DNA from: Xenococcaceae cyanobacterium MO_167.B27
GTDB lineage: Bacteria > Cyanobacteriota > Cyanobacteriia > Cyanobacteriales > Xenococcaceae
NCBI GenBank assembly: GCA_030065935.1
Contig: JASJCP010000025.1
Span: 1 to 64,000 of the forward strand
DNA length: 64,000 nt
Reading direction: 5' to 3'
Made by a program: the position numbers and the translations under genes
The notes under the pieces: model-generated
Seen by the model: only the letters and a program-made list of their open reading frames with translations
What the model was told of the DNA's origin: nothing
Databases searched by the model: none
Shown: in pieces, positions 55,992 through 64,000 of the stretch
How positions within the stretch are numbered: the first letter of the stretch is position 1
Layout of the letters: the number at the start of each line of letters is the position of its first letter

Positions 55992-56085
55992 ATTAGTAAA
56001 TATTAAGTTTCAATTTAATTTATTTATATTCATAACTCAAATCATTACTTAACTAATACCGTATAGATAGTTATTTTCTCAAATT

Positions 56086-56400
56086 CCTCTGCGTCTTTGC
56101 GACTCTGGGCGAGAAAACATCAAACATGAGACAAAACCCATAACCCCCTCTTTCTTCTCCTCATAAAACTCTGCAACATACCAATCAACCCCTCTGCGCC
56201 TTTGCGACTCTGCGAGAGAAAAAATCAAACATGGGACAAAACCCATAACCCCCTCTTTCTTCTCCCAATCAAACCTTGCAACATAGCAATCAACCCCTCT
56301 GCGCCTTGGCGACTCTGCGAGAGAAAAAATCAAACATGGGACAAAACCCATAACCCCCTCTTTCTTCTCCCAATCAAACCTTGCAACATAGCAATCAACC
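56086..56400. repeat. Minisatellite: three 105-bp units
   Basis: Units start at 56086, 56191 and 56296 with CCTCTGCG; a partial fourth begins at 56401. Copies 2 and 3 are almost identical; copy 1 differs at about ten positions. Because 105 is a multiple of three, a 121-residue minus-strand frame of 35-residue repeats stays open, but it overlaps the alaS leader and looks like a by-product. The array ends about 65 bp upstream of the alaS start. Confidence 0.85.
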
Positions 56401-56464
56401 CCTCTGCGGGAGAATAAAAATGCAAAAATAAATAGATACAACAACTTGCATTACACAAACTACT

Positions 56465-59194
56465 ATGGCTGAATCCCTCCAGTACTTAAGTGGAAGCGAC
56501 ATCCGCGACAAATTCCTGAAATTCTTTGAAAAGAGACAGCACAAAATCTTACCCAGTGCATCCTTAGTACCAGAAGACCCCACAGTACTATTAACCATAG
56601 CAGGGATGCTACCCTTTAAACCAATATTCTTAGGACAACGCAAAGCACCTCAAACCCGCGCTACCACATCCCAAAAATGTATCCGCACCAATGATATAGA
56701 AAACGTGGGACGCACTGCGAGACATCATACCTTCTTTGAGATGTTAGGTAACTTTAGTTTCGGAGATTATTTTAAAGAACAAGCGATAGAATGGGCGTGG
56801 GAACTCTCCACACAAGTATATAAGTTACCCCCTGAAAGAATAGTTGTCAGCGTGTTTGAAGATGATGATGAAGCTTTTGCAATTTGGCGTGACAAAATAG
56901 GAATACCCCCACATCGTATTAAGCGCATGGGAGAAGATGATAACTATTGGAATTCTGGTGCTACTGGTCCGTGCGGTCCTTGTTCAGAATTATATTATGA
57001 TTTTCATCCAGAATTGGGGGATGAGAATATAGATTTAGAAGATGACAGCAGGTTTATCGAGTTTTATAACTTGGTATTCATGCAGTATAACCAAGATGCA
57101 GAAGAAAACCGTACCCCACTTCAAAATAAAAACATTGATACGGGTTTGGGTTTGGAAAGGATGGCGCAAATTCTCCAGAAAGTACCCAATAATTATGAAA
57201 CCGATCTAATCTTCCCTATTATTAAGACTGCTAGTTCAATAGCAGAGATTAATTACAGCAAAGCGGATGAGAAAACTAAGACATCTCTAAAAGTAATAGG
57301 CGATCATGTGCGGGCTGTAGTTCATATGATCGCTGATGGCATTACTGCTTCTAATACAGATAGAGGTTATGTGTTGCGTCGTCTCATTCGTCGGGTGGTG
57401 CGTCACGGAAGACTAGTAGGGATTGAGGGGAATTTTATTAACCAGGTAGCAGAAACAGCTATTTCTCTTTCTGAGTCTGCTTATCCTAGTGTCAGAGAAA
57501 GGGAAGAGTTTATCAAAAATGAATTGCAACGGGAAGAATCTCAATTCCTCAAGACGCTGGAAAGAGGAGAAAAATTACTTGCAGAGATAATTGAGAAAGT
57601 TAAAAATTCTAGTTCCCTGTTGAATGATGTGATGAATGATCTTCTACAGTCAAATTCTCCATCACCTAATATGCCTTTTATAGTTAAGAAACCCAAACAA
57701 AGACAAATATCAGGAGTTGATGCCTTTACTCTCTATGATACCTATGGTTTCCCTTTAGAGTTGACTCAAGAAATTGCCGAAGAACAAGGCTTAACTGTTG
57801 ATGTAAATGGCTTTGAAGCTGAAATGGAACAACAGCGCATTAGAGCTAGAGCAGCCCATGAAACTATCGATCTTACAGTTCAGGGTAGCATAGATAAGCT
57901 GGCAGAACATATCCATCCCACAGAATTTTCTGGTTATACACAATTACAAGCAACAGCTAAAGTGGAAGCTGTCTTAGTAGAAGGAAAAGCAGTAGCAACG
58001 GCTGAAGCAGGTACAGAAATACAAATTATCCTAGATACAACCCCATTTTATGCAGAGTCTGGGGGACAAATTGGGGATAAGGGTTATCTGTCGGGAGATA
58101 ATCTCCTAATTCGCATTTCTGATGTACAAAAAGAATCAGGTTTCTTTGTTCACTACGGAAAGATAGAAAGGGGTACTCTTAATACAGGAGACAGTGTAAA
58201 TGCAACTATAGATCGCGCTTGTCGTCGTCGCGCCCAAGCTAATCATACCGCAACCCACTTGTTACAGGCAGCTTTAAAGAAAGTTGTAGATGATTCTATC
58301 TCTCAAGCAGGTTCATTAGTAGATTTCGATCGCCTACGCTTTGATTTTAACTCCCCCCGCGCTTTAAAAGCTGAAGAAATACAGCAGGTAGAAGATTTAG
58401 TTAATACTTGGATTTCTGAGGCACATGAAGCAGATGTTAACATTATGCCCTTAGAAGAAGCTAAAGCAAAGGGTGCAACAGCTATGTTTGGGGAAAAATA
58501 TGCTGATGAAGTGAGAGTAATTGATTTCCCTGGGGTTTCTATGGAACTTTGTGGCGGTACTCATGTTCAGAATACTGCGGAAATTGGCATCTTTAAAATC
58601 ATCTCCGAAACTGGTATTTCTTCAGGAATAAGACGTATTGAAGCTGTTGCTGGTGCTTCAGTTTTAGACTACTTAAATGTCCGCGAGCAAGTAGTTAAAG
58701 AATTGAGCGATAAGTTTAAAGCCAAACCAGAAGAGATAGGAGACAGAGTCAATAATTTACAAGCAGAACTTAAAGCGACTCAGAAAGCATTAGAAGCAGC
58801 TAAACAAGAACTTGCTGTTGCTAAATCCGACAGTTTATTATCTCAAGCAGAAACAGTAGGAGAGTTTAAAGTCTTAGTAACAAACATGGGAGAAATGGAT
58901 GCTAAATCTTTACAAGCTGCTGGAGAAAGATTGCAACAAAAACTCGGAGAATCTGCTGTAGTAATTGCTTCCATTACCTCAGAAGGAAAAGTAAGTTTAG
59001 TTGCAGCTTTTAGCCAGAAGATAATTAAAGAAAAGAAACTACAAGCAGGTACATTCATCGGCGGTATCGCTAAAATCTGTGGTGGTGGAGGCGGTGGAAG
59101 ACCAAATCTAGCACAAGCTGGTGGAAGAGATGCTAGTAAGTTAGGTGAAGCTTTAGAGACTGCGAAGCAACAGTTAATTGAAGGTTTGAGTTAG
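56465..59194 (+). CDS. alaS: Alanyl-tRNA synthetase
   Basis: The 909-residue class II synthetase has motif 1 near [20 protein letters not shown], motif 2 [20 protein letters not shown] and [15 protein letters not shown], the editing domain with [16 protein letters not shown] (HxxxH zinc site, about 594-598) and [16 protein letters not shown] (about 695), and the C-terminal C-Ala domain ending [18 protein letters not shown]. Usual length is about 875; the extra comes from a Ser/Asn/Pro-rich insertion at about 379-417. The leader contains a 105-bp minisatellite. Confidence 0.96.
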   Translation: MAESLQYLSGSDIRDKFLKFFEKRQHKILPSASLVPEDPTVLLTIAGMLPFKPIFLGQRKAPQTRATTSQKCIRTNDIENVGRTARHHTFFEMLGNFSFGDYFKEQAIEWAWELSTQVYKLPPERIVVSVFEDDDEAFAIWRDKIGIPPHRIKRMGEDDNYWNSGATGPCGPCSELYYDFHPELGDENIDLEDDSRFIEFYNLVFMQYNQDAEENRTPLQNKNIDTGLGLERMAQILQKVPNNYETDLIFPIIKTASSIAEINYSKADEKTKTSLKVIGDHVRAVVHMIADGITASNTDRGYVLRRLIRRVVRHGRLVGIEGNFINQVAETAISLSESAYPSVREREEFIKNELQREESQFLKTLERGEKLLAEIIEKVKNSSSLLNDVMNDLLQSNSPSPNMPFIVKKPKQRQISGVDAFTLYDTYGFPLELTQEIAEEQGLTVDVNGFEAEMEQQRIRARAAHETIDLTVQGSIDKLAEHIHPTEFSGYTQLQATAKVEAVLVEGKAVATAEAGTEIQIILDTTPFYAESGGQIGDKGYLSGDNLLIRISDVQKESGFFVHYGKIERGTLNTGDSVNATIDRACRRRAQANHTATHLLQAALKKVVDDSISQAGSLVDFDRLRFDFNSPRALKAEEIQQVEDLVNTWISEAHEADVNIMPLEEAKAKGATAMFGEKYADEVRVIDFPGVSMELCGGTHVQNTAEIGIFKIISETGISSGIRRIEAVAGASVLDYLNVREQVVKELSDKFKAKPEEIGDRVNNLQAELKATQKALEAAKQELAVAKSDSLLSQAETVGEFKVLVTNMGEMDAKSLQAAGERLQQKLGESAVVIASITSEGKVSLVAAFSQKIIKEKKLQAGTFIGGIAKICGGGGGGRPNLAQAGGRDASKLGEALETAKQQLIEGLS

Positions 59195-59235
59195 ATTTAA
59201 TTGGTGGGTTAATTCCCACCTTTTACTATTTATAA

Positions 59236-60210
59236 TTACCTAAATAAATTATAAACTGCACTAATTTGTTCACCAGATTTTTCTTGTGCTTGTTTTTCAT
59301 GTCCATCTCTAATATAGAGTTTATTTTTGTACCATGCTGGTTCATTACCTGCTTGAACCTTAATCATTAAAACTGTGTAATTGCTATAATTAATAGGAGT
59401 TAAACTAGTATTAACTTGTGTTTTTAACCATTCGGCTAATTGAGAATCCCTGATTTTCCTACTAATAAACAGAATATAATCATCTAAGCTAATATTTTTT
59501 ATATTGGCTTCTCTTTCTAAGCCAACAATTCCGAATGAACCAAATCTAGGAGCGTTAATTTTATCTAAGTTTTCAACACGCTGCGTATCTTGTTCATTAT
59601 CAGTAACTCCTAATAAAATAAATCCTTTTTTGCCCTTACCTAAATTGGCAATAGCAGATATATTCTGACAAATTTTGTCAAAACATTGTTCATCAAAGCA
59701 TCTATTTTTATTATTTAAATTATAAACACCTTGTTTAAAGTCATAGTGAGGGGCTTCGATTTTTGAACGTCTTAAGCAATTTTCTAAGTCCATCACATAA
59801 GAACCAGAACTACGAGCCGAATTCTGAGATGATTTGAAATAGTTTTGTATTAAACCTTTAGTTAAATTAATGTTTGAAATCCTATCTTTAGTAGTAGTTG
59901 TAGCAGTTATTTTAAGTTTACTTTTTAAAGAATGGACAGCTTGAAAGATTTTTTGATTATCTAAAGGCTCTTTTGATTCCTTGATTATTAATTCATAAAA
60001 AGCCATAAATAAAGTATAGAAAGGTTGTTTGACTGGATTTCCACCACCTTGAGGATTTAATGTTTTTCTTAAAAAGTTTTTATCATTTTCTTCTGCTACT
60101 ATCTTAACAGCACTAATTATATGAGACCAAACAGTTTTAATATCTTGCCGAAGATTATCTATGCCATATTTAGCAATAGCTAACTCTATCTTTTTGATAG
60201 TTATACCTAA
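59236..60210 (-). pseudogene. AlbA_2-domain protein lacking its N-terminus
   Basis: From ATG at 60006 the frame gives 256 residues with a C-terminal AlbA_2 (Schlafen-like) domain: LRRSKIEAPHYDFKQGVYNL, ISAIANLGKGKKGFILLGVT and YIRDGHEKQAQEKSGEQ. The same frame is open for 68 more codons upstream to TAG at 60211-60213, encoding IELAIAKYGIDNLRQDI, FLRKTLNPQGGG and QPFYTLFMAFYELIIKE, with no ATG, GTG or TTG. This looks like the C-terminal part of a DUF262-like N-terminal region (weak memory match) joined to AlbA_2, whose beginning was deleted. Expression from ATG 60006 remains possible. Confidence 0.6.
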
Positions 60211-60310
60211 CTAAATTAACCTAGGAAATATTTAATCATCCAGATTCTCGAACAATGCGATCGCTAAAATTCCAAATCATGCTAACCTAATAGAATAGAC
60301 ATAACAGAAG

Positions 60311-60670
60311 ATGAGAACTGCTATAGAGTTAATAAATGCTTTTCCACCTCGTCCAATTACTAATGAAGCAGAGTTAATTGCTACACAAAAACAAATTAAT
60401 TCTCTTTTAGATAAGAAACAGTTAACTCAAGACGATAGAGATTATTTAAAACTTTTGGGAATGTTGGTTTATGAATATGAAGAAAAATACGAACAAATAC
60501 GAGAAATCAAAGGAGTTGAATTGTTGAAAGCTGTATCTGAAGGGTTTGGAAGACAGGATCAAGATTTAATACGTATATTTAATAGTGAAGCAGTGATTTT
60601 AGATATTTTACAAGGTAAACAGCAATTAACCAAAGAACAAGAGCAACAATTAAGAAAACTTTTTTGCTAA
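60311..60670 (+). CDS. HigA-like antitoxin / helix-turn-helix regulator
   Basis: The 119 residues have a conserved pattern of HigA-type antitoxins: an N-terminal helical dimerisation part (NEAELIATQKQINSLLDKKQ, YLKLLGMLVYEYEEKYEQI) and a helix-turn-helix (VELLKAVSEGFGRQDQDLIR, FNSEAVILDILQGKQQLTKE). The C-terminus stops at LRKLFC, slightly shorter than usual. No HigB toxin is adjacent. It would bind DNA at its own promoter. Confidence 0.55.
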   Translation: MRTAIELINAFPPRPITNEAELIATQKQINSLLDKKQLTQDDRDYLKLLGMLVYEYEEKYEQIREIKGVELLKAVSEGFGRQDQDLIRIFNSEAVILDILQGKQQLTKEQEQQLRKLFC

Positions 60671-60735
60671 AATTGTCAACAATAAAATATCTTATATTAA
60701 ATAATAAATTAGAAATACTATCTAACTTAAAGACC

Positions 60736-60912
60736 ATGAATCCTCATCCTACAGTAGAAGAAATTAAACAAATAATCTTTCAGTTACCAATACAAGAACA
60801 AATAATACTTAAAGAACAATTAGAGGAGAGATTAGAAACCATTAAAATGATGCAGCTAGCAGAAACAGGTTTTACCGAATGGAATGACGAGGAAGAAGAT
60901 ATTTATAATTAA
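60736..60912 (+). CDS. Antitoxin-like protein upstream of a MazF stub
   Basis: The 58 residues from ATG 60736 (MNPHPTVEEIKQIIFQLPIQ onward) have the form of small helical antitoxins in which an N-terminal segment precedes a toxin-binding acidic tail (FTEWNDEEEDIYN). The tail overlaps the MazF-like frame (60884-60985), the usual antitoxin-toxin arrangement. A longer in-frame extension back to 60664 has no ribosome-binding site and overlaps the HigA-like gene. Confidence 0.6.
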   Translation: MNPHPTVEEIKQIIFQLPIQEQIILKEQLEERLETIKMMQLAETGFTEWNDEEEDIYN

Positions 60913-60985
60913 TAATCCTCGACCTAAAGAAATTTGGTTAGTTAAATTTCCTTTTAGTGATTTGACTTCAGCTAAACATAGATAA
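60884..60985 (+). pseudogene. Truncated MazF/PemK-type toxin
   Basis: ATG at 60884 overlaps the antitoxin-like gene by 29 bases and encodes 33 residues, including RPKEIWLVKFPFSDLTSAKH, then stops at TAA 60983-60985. The RPxEIWLVxFPFxDLTSxKxRP pattern is the first strand and loop of PemK/MazF mRNA interferases, normally about 110-120 residues. The remaining domain is not found downstream. The toxin is dead; the antitoxin remains. Confidence 0.7.
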
Positions 60986-61104
60986 TATAGATTCATATTT
61001 AATTACTGTCTTTTTGTAGAAAAACTAAACATAAACTGAAACCATAGCTAATTAGATAGCAATCCTGGTAACATAAACAATCTAGACCTTGTTTGCTATC
61101 TGTT

Positions 61105-63426
61105 ATGAATACTGATTTTCTGAGCCATCTTAACCCTTCTCAACGTAGTGCTGTAGAACACTATTGTGGTCCAATGCTAGTGGTTGCTGGCGCAGGTTCA
61201 GGTAAAACTAGAGCCTTAACTTATCGTATTGCTAATCTAATTCGCAATCATGGAGTAGAACCCGACAATATTTTAGCTGTTACCTTTACTAATAAAGCTG
61301 CGCGAGAGATGCGCGAGAGAATTGAAAATATTTTTGTTCAAGAATTAGCGCAGGAAGTTCATGGACAAAGATTAGAGTTACTGTCAGAATACGACCAGAA
61401 AAAATTAAGGTCGCGTGTTTATAAAAGCACTACTAAACCCCTTTGGATGGGAACTTTTCACAGTTTGTGTGGTCGGATTTTACGGTTTGATATTAACAAG
61501 TATCAAGATGAACAAGGACGCACTTGGAAGCGGAATTTTTCTATTTTTGATGAGTCTGATGTTCAGAGTATAATTAAAAATATTGTAACTAAACAGTTGA
61601 ACTTAGATGATAAAAAGTTTGACCCTCGCAAGATAAGATATCGTATCAGTAATGCTAAAAATATGGGATTTACTCCCCAAGATTATCAGAAGGCAAATCA
61701 GGGTTATCAAGGACGAGTTATCGCTGAAATTTATAATGAATATCAAGCCCAATTAGCTGCTAATAATGCTTTAGACTTTGATGATTTGATTTTAATACCT
61801 GTAAGACTGTTTCAGCAGAATGAATCACTACTGGGTTATTGGCACAGTCAATTTCATCATATTCTAGTCGATGAATATCAAGATACAAATCGTATCCAAT
61901 ATGACTTAATTAGACTATTAACTACTAATAATGAGCCTAATAAAAAGTATTGGAATTGGCAAGGACGCTCTCTATTTGTCGTCGGAGATGCTGACCAGTC
62001 TATCTATTCTTTCCGTCTAGCAGATTTTACTATCTTATTAGACTTTCAACAAGATTTTGGGGATGGTTTGCCTGATGATGATACCAGAACCATGATCAAG
62101 TTAGAAGAAAATTATCGCTCCCATGAAAATATTTTACAAGCTGCAAATTCTCTCATTGAAAATAATACCCAAAGAATTGACAAGATATTAAAAGCAACTA
62201 GAGGGGTTGGGGAATACATTTATCTTTATAAAGCAGATGAAGAACAGTTAGAAGCGAGATTTGTCATCAATCAAATTCAGCACATGACTAAAGATAACCC
62301 AGAACTTAACTGGGGAAGTTTTGCTATTTTATATCGTACCAATGCTCAATCTCGTCCCTTTGAAGATTTACTGATTCAAAATAACATTCCTTATAATATT
62401 GTCGGGGGGTTAAAGTTTTATGACCGCAAAGAAATTAAAGACGCGCTAGCCTATTTACGACTGTTAGTTAATCCTGATGACACTGTTAGTCTGCTTCGCA
62501 TTATTAATACTCCCCGTCGTGGTATTGGTAAAGCTACAATTAATTCTCTAGTTGATGCTTCTCAACAGTTGGGTGTTCCTCTATGGGAAATTATCAGTGA
62601 TGAAACTTCGGTTAATACTATGTCGGGAAGAGCAGCAAAAGCTGTTGGTAAGTTCGTTAATCTTATCCAAGATGCTCAAGCAAAGTTAGAAGAGTTAACC
62701 GCAGCAGAAATACTTAGCTATATTATGGAAAATTCTGGTTATGTAGAGACATTAAAACAACAGGGTACAGATGAAGCAGATAACCGCATTGAAAACATTT
62801 ATGAACTCTATAATGCGGTGATGCAGTTCCAAGAAGATAATGAAGAAACTAGTTTAGAAGCTTTTTTGTCCAGTGCTGCACTAGCTTCAGATTTAGATAA
62901 CCTGGAAGAAGGAGAATCAAAAGTATCTTTAATGACTCTTCATTCTGCAAAAGGTTTAGAATTTCCTGTAGTTTTTCTTGTAGGAGTAGAACAAGGCTTA
63001 TTACCTCATGGTCGCACTATTAACGACCCTTTACAGTTAGAAGAAGAGCGTCGTCTTTGCTATGTGGGAATTACTCGCGCCCAAGAACAACTATTTTTAA
63101 CTTATACTAGAGAGCGTCGTCTTTGGGGTTCTCGCGAACCTGCTGTTGCTTCTCAGTTTCTTCAAGAAATACCAGAAGATTTAATTAGTAGCAATATTCC
63201 TTACAGTTCCTATTCCCGTCGTCGTAATGATTACTCTGAGCGCACCATATCTAATAATAATGTAACTTGGCAGATAGGCGATCGCGTTTTCCATAAAGAG
63301 TTTGGCGAAGGGGAAGTTACTCACATACTCAATTCAGGAACAAAGCCAACTTTGGGTATTAAGTTTGCGAGTATTAAACGTACTAAAATATTGTCTCAAA
63401 ATTCTGAGATGGAAAAAATTGAGTAA
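61105..63426 (+). CDS. pcrA: UvrD/PcrA-type DNA helicase (SF1)
   Basis: The 773-residue 3'-5' helicase has motif Q/I (LNPSQRSAVEH; VVAGAGSGKTRALTYRIANL, about 29-48), motif Ia (AVTFTNKAAREMRERIE), motif II (VDEYQDTNRIQYDL), motif III (FVVGDADQSIYSFRLAD), motif IV-VI (LEENYRSHENIL; VSLMTLHSAKGLEFPVVFLV; RRLCYVGITRAQEQLFLTYT). It acts in mismatch and excision repair and rolling-circle replication. ATG at 61105 is preferred over the in-frame TTG at 61093. The C-terminus has a TUDOR-like tail (IGDRVFHKEFGEGEVTHILN). Confidence 0.94.
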   Translation: MNTDFLSHLNPSQRSAVEHYCGPMLVVAGAGSGKTRALTYRIANLIRNHGVEPDNILAVTFTNKAAREMRERIENIFVQELAQEVHGQRLELLSEYDQKKLRSRVYKSTTKPLWMGTFHSLCGRILRFDINKYQDEQGRTWKRNFSIFDESDVQSIIKNIVTKQLNLDDKKFDPRKIRYRISNAKNMGFTPQDYQKANQGYQGRVIAEIYNEYQAQLAANNALDFDDLILIPVRLFQQNESLLGYWHSQFHHILVDEYQDTNRIQYDLIRLLTTNNEPNKKYWNWQGRSLFVVGDADQSIYSFRLADFTILLDFQQDFGDGLPDDDTRTMIKLEENYRSHENILQAANSLIENNTQRIDKILKATRGVGEYIYLYKADEEQLEARFVINQIQHMTKDNPELNWGSFAILYRTNAQSRPFEDLLIQNNIPYNIVGGLKFYDRKEIKDALAYLRLLVNPDDTVSLLRIINTPRRGIGKATINSLVDASQQLGVPLWEIISDETSVNTMSGRAAKAVGKFVNLIQDAQAKLEELTAAEILSYIMENSGYVETLKQQGTDEADNRIENIYELYNAVMQFQEDNEETSLEAFLSSAALASDLDNLEEGESKVSLMTLHSAKGLEFPVVFLVGVEQGLLPHGRTINDPLQLEEERRLCYVGITRAQEQLFLTYTRERRLWGSREPAVASQFLQEIPEDLISSNIPYSSYSRRRNDYSERTISNNNVTWQIGDRVFHKEFGEGEVTHILNSGTKPTLGIKFASIKRTKILSQNSEMEKIE

Positions 63427-63472
63427 TAAGGGATGAGGGATGAAGGATGAATTAGGAATTGATTGAACAAAG

Positions 63473-63503
63473 TTGACACTTGACATGATATTATATATAT
63501 AAT
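63473..63503 (+). promoter_or_regulatory. Candidate sigma-70-type promoter
   Basis: TTGACA at 63473-63478 with TATATA at 63496-63501 (17-bp spacer) or TATAAT at 63498-63503 (19-bp spacer). A second TTGACA (63480-63485) overlaps. No protein-coding gene follows; downstream is a strongly palindromic element at 63622-63746. Confidence 0.4.
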
Positions 63504-63621
63504 GGAAGATAGTGCGTCCAGCAACCCTTCAAATTTTCCATAATTGCTAGAAGCTTAAACAGCAGACACATCCGCAAGACAAACAAAGTGAGCATCTAAA
63601 GTGACAACGCAACTTAGCAAG

Positions 63622-63746
63622 TAGGTTGGGTTGCTCTCGTAGTGCGGTCTTGGGCGGGGCTGTGTGCGGACGCAGGTTCCGCACACAGCCCCTTGGCTTT
63701 CCCCACCGAAGCATCTTTCGTAAGAAGAAGAATCAAACCCAACCAA
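63622..63746. repeat. Nested palindromic element
   Basis: Outer arms GGTTGGGTT (63624-63632) and AACCCAACC (63736-63744) enclose a perfect 15-bp stem, GGGGCTGTGTGCGGA / TCCGCACACAGCCCC (63656-63692), with a 7-base loop. The GC-rich core contrasts with AT-rich flanks. Likely a small mobile palindrome or structured RNA. GTAGGTTGGGTTG also occurs near the terminator at 19571. Confidence 0.7.
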
Positions 63747-64000
63747 ACATAATATTTCAGAGGCTTTGTTAGTCAACCAATAAGTATCTTTGAACCAAAT
63801 AATTTAGTTTTACTGTCAAGTTAAGTTTCACTAACAGCAATAGTGTTTCTATTTTGGTTTAATTTTGATAAGCCTTTTGATACTAAGAACCTCATTTTCT
63901 AGATGTTTTTAAACCAACAGTGATTTAATTACTGATGTTACGCTATCATTGCTCTGTAGAGATTTATAACTGGTAATTATTAGTTATTTTCTAGTTTCAA
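63747..64000. other. AT-rich end of window, no gene seen
   Basis: About 250 bp of AT-rich DNA after the palindromic element, without a recognisable frame in the visible part. Confidence 0.4.

Noticed and set aside
56086-56400. CRISPR array
   Set aside because: Repeats are contiguous 105-bp units without unique spacers; no cas genes are in the window.
56079-56444. Repeat protein of 35-residue units on the minus strand
   Set aside because: The frame stays open only because the 105-bp unit is a multiple of three; composition and location in the alaS leader fit noncoding minisatellite DNA.

Overview
The window is chromosomal DNA of a cyanobacterium. Evidence: the photosystem II genes psbB and psbT, the cyanobacteria-specific panC-cmk fusion, an SLH-domain porin, a DUF3593 protein, very many HIP1 palindromes (GCGATCGC), and short tandem heptamer/octamer repeats between genes. 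Base composition is AT-rich. I cannot name genus or species. No rRNA, tRNA or CRISPR array was found.

Layout. 0-4.3 kb: a minus-strand surface-polysaccharide-type cluster (two glycosyltransferases, a wrecked ABC exporter gene, a phosphotransferase). 4.3-6.1 kb: a graveyard of transposase and tnpB remnants ending at mreC; mreD is not seen beside mreBC. 6.1-14 kb: mreC-mreB, aroA, pnp and an AspT/YidE-type transporter. 14-16.5 kb: transposase and group II intron remnants, an unknown membrane protein and a 264-bp inverted-repeat element. 16.7-31.1 kb: SRPBCC protein, nadB, panC/cmk, CYTH protein, CIRCE-controlled groES-groEL, pepA, SLH porin, retropepsin-like protease, ispE. 31-38.5 kb: psbB-psbT-nrdR, an Imm53-like protein, rpsA, a HAD hydrolase, metK. 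38.7-46.2 kb: accessory stretch with DUF3593, a stand-alone TnpB, sbcD, a broken pentapeptide-repeat gene, a spondin/RTX protein, a decayed IS1-like transposase and a fasciclin protein. 46.6-56 kb: ene-reductase, PBP2, a coiled-coil protein facing a sulfotransferase, a TPR protein, an orphan TpsB transporter, rpmB and an acyl-carrier-like gene broken by a 13-bp tandem duplication. 56-64 kb: alaS behind a 3 x 105-bp minisatellite, an AlbA_2 protein apparently missing its N-terminus, antitoxin-like genes with a truncated MazF, and a UvrD/PcrA helicase.

The housekeeping genes are ordinary. The unusual content is the small mobile or palindromic repeats and what they do to neighbouring genes. One MITE-like element supplies the G of the groEL stop codon. 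Another truncates a pentapeptide-repeat gene. A palindrome occurs both in the 3' flank of the TPR gene and in frame inside the TpsB gene. A third element lies 4 bp upstream of a start codon. I saw no convincing new multi-gene system. The best leads are the repeat families, the TnpB with its putative right-end RNA, the Ser-less ACP-like gene, and the antitoxin with a toxin stub.
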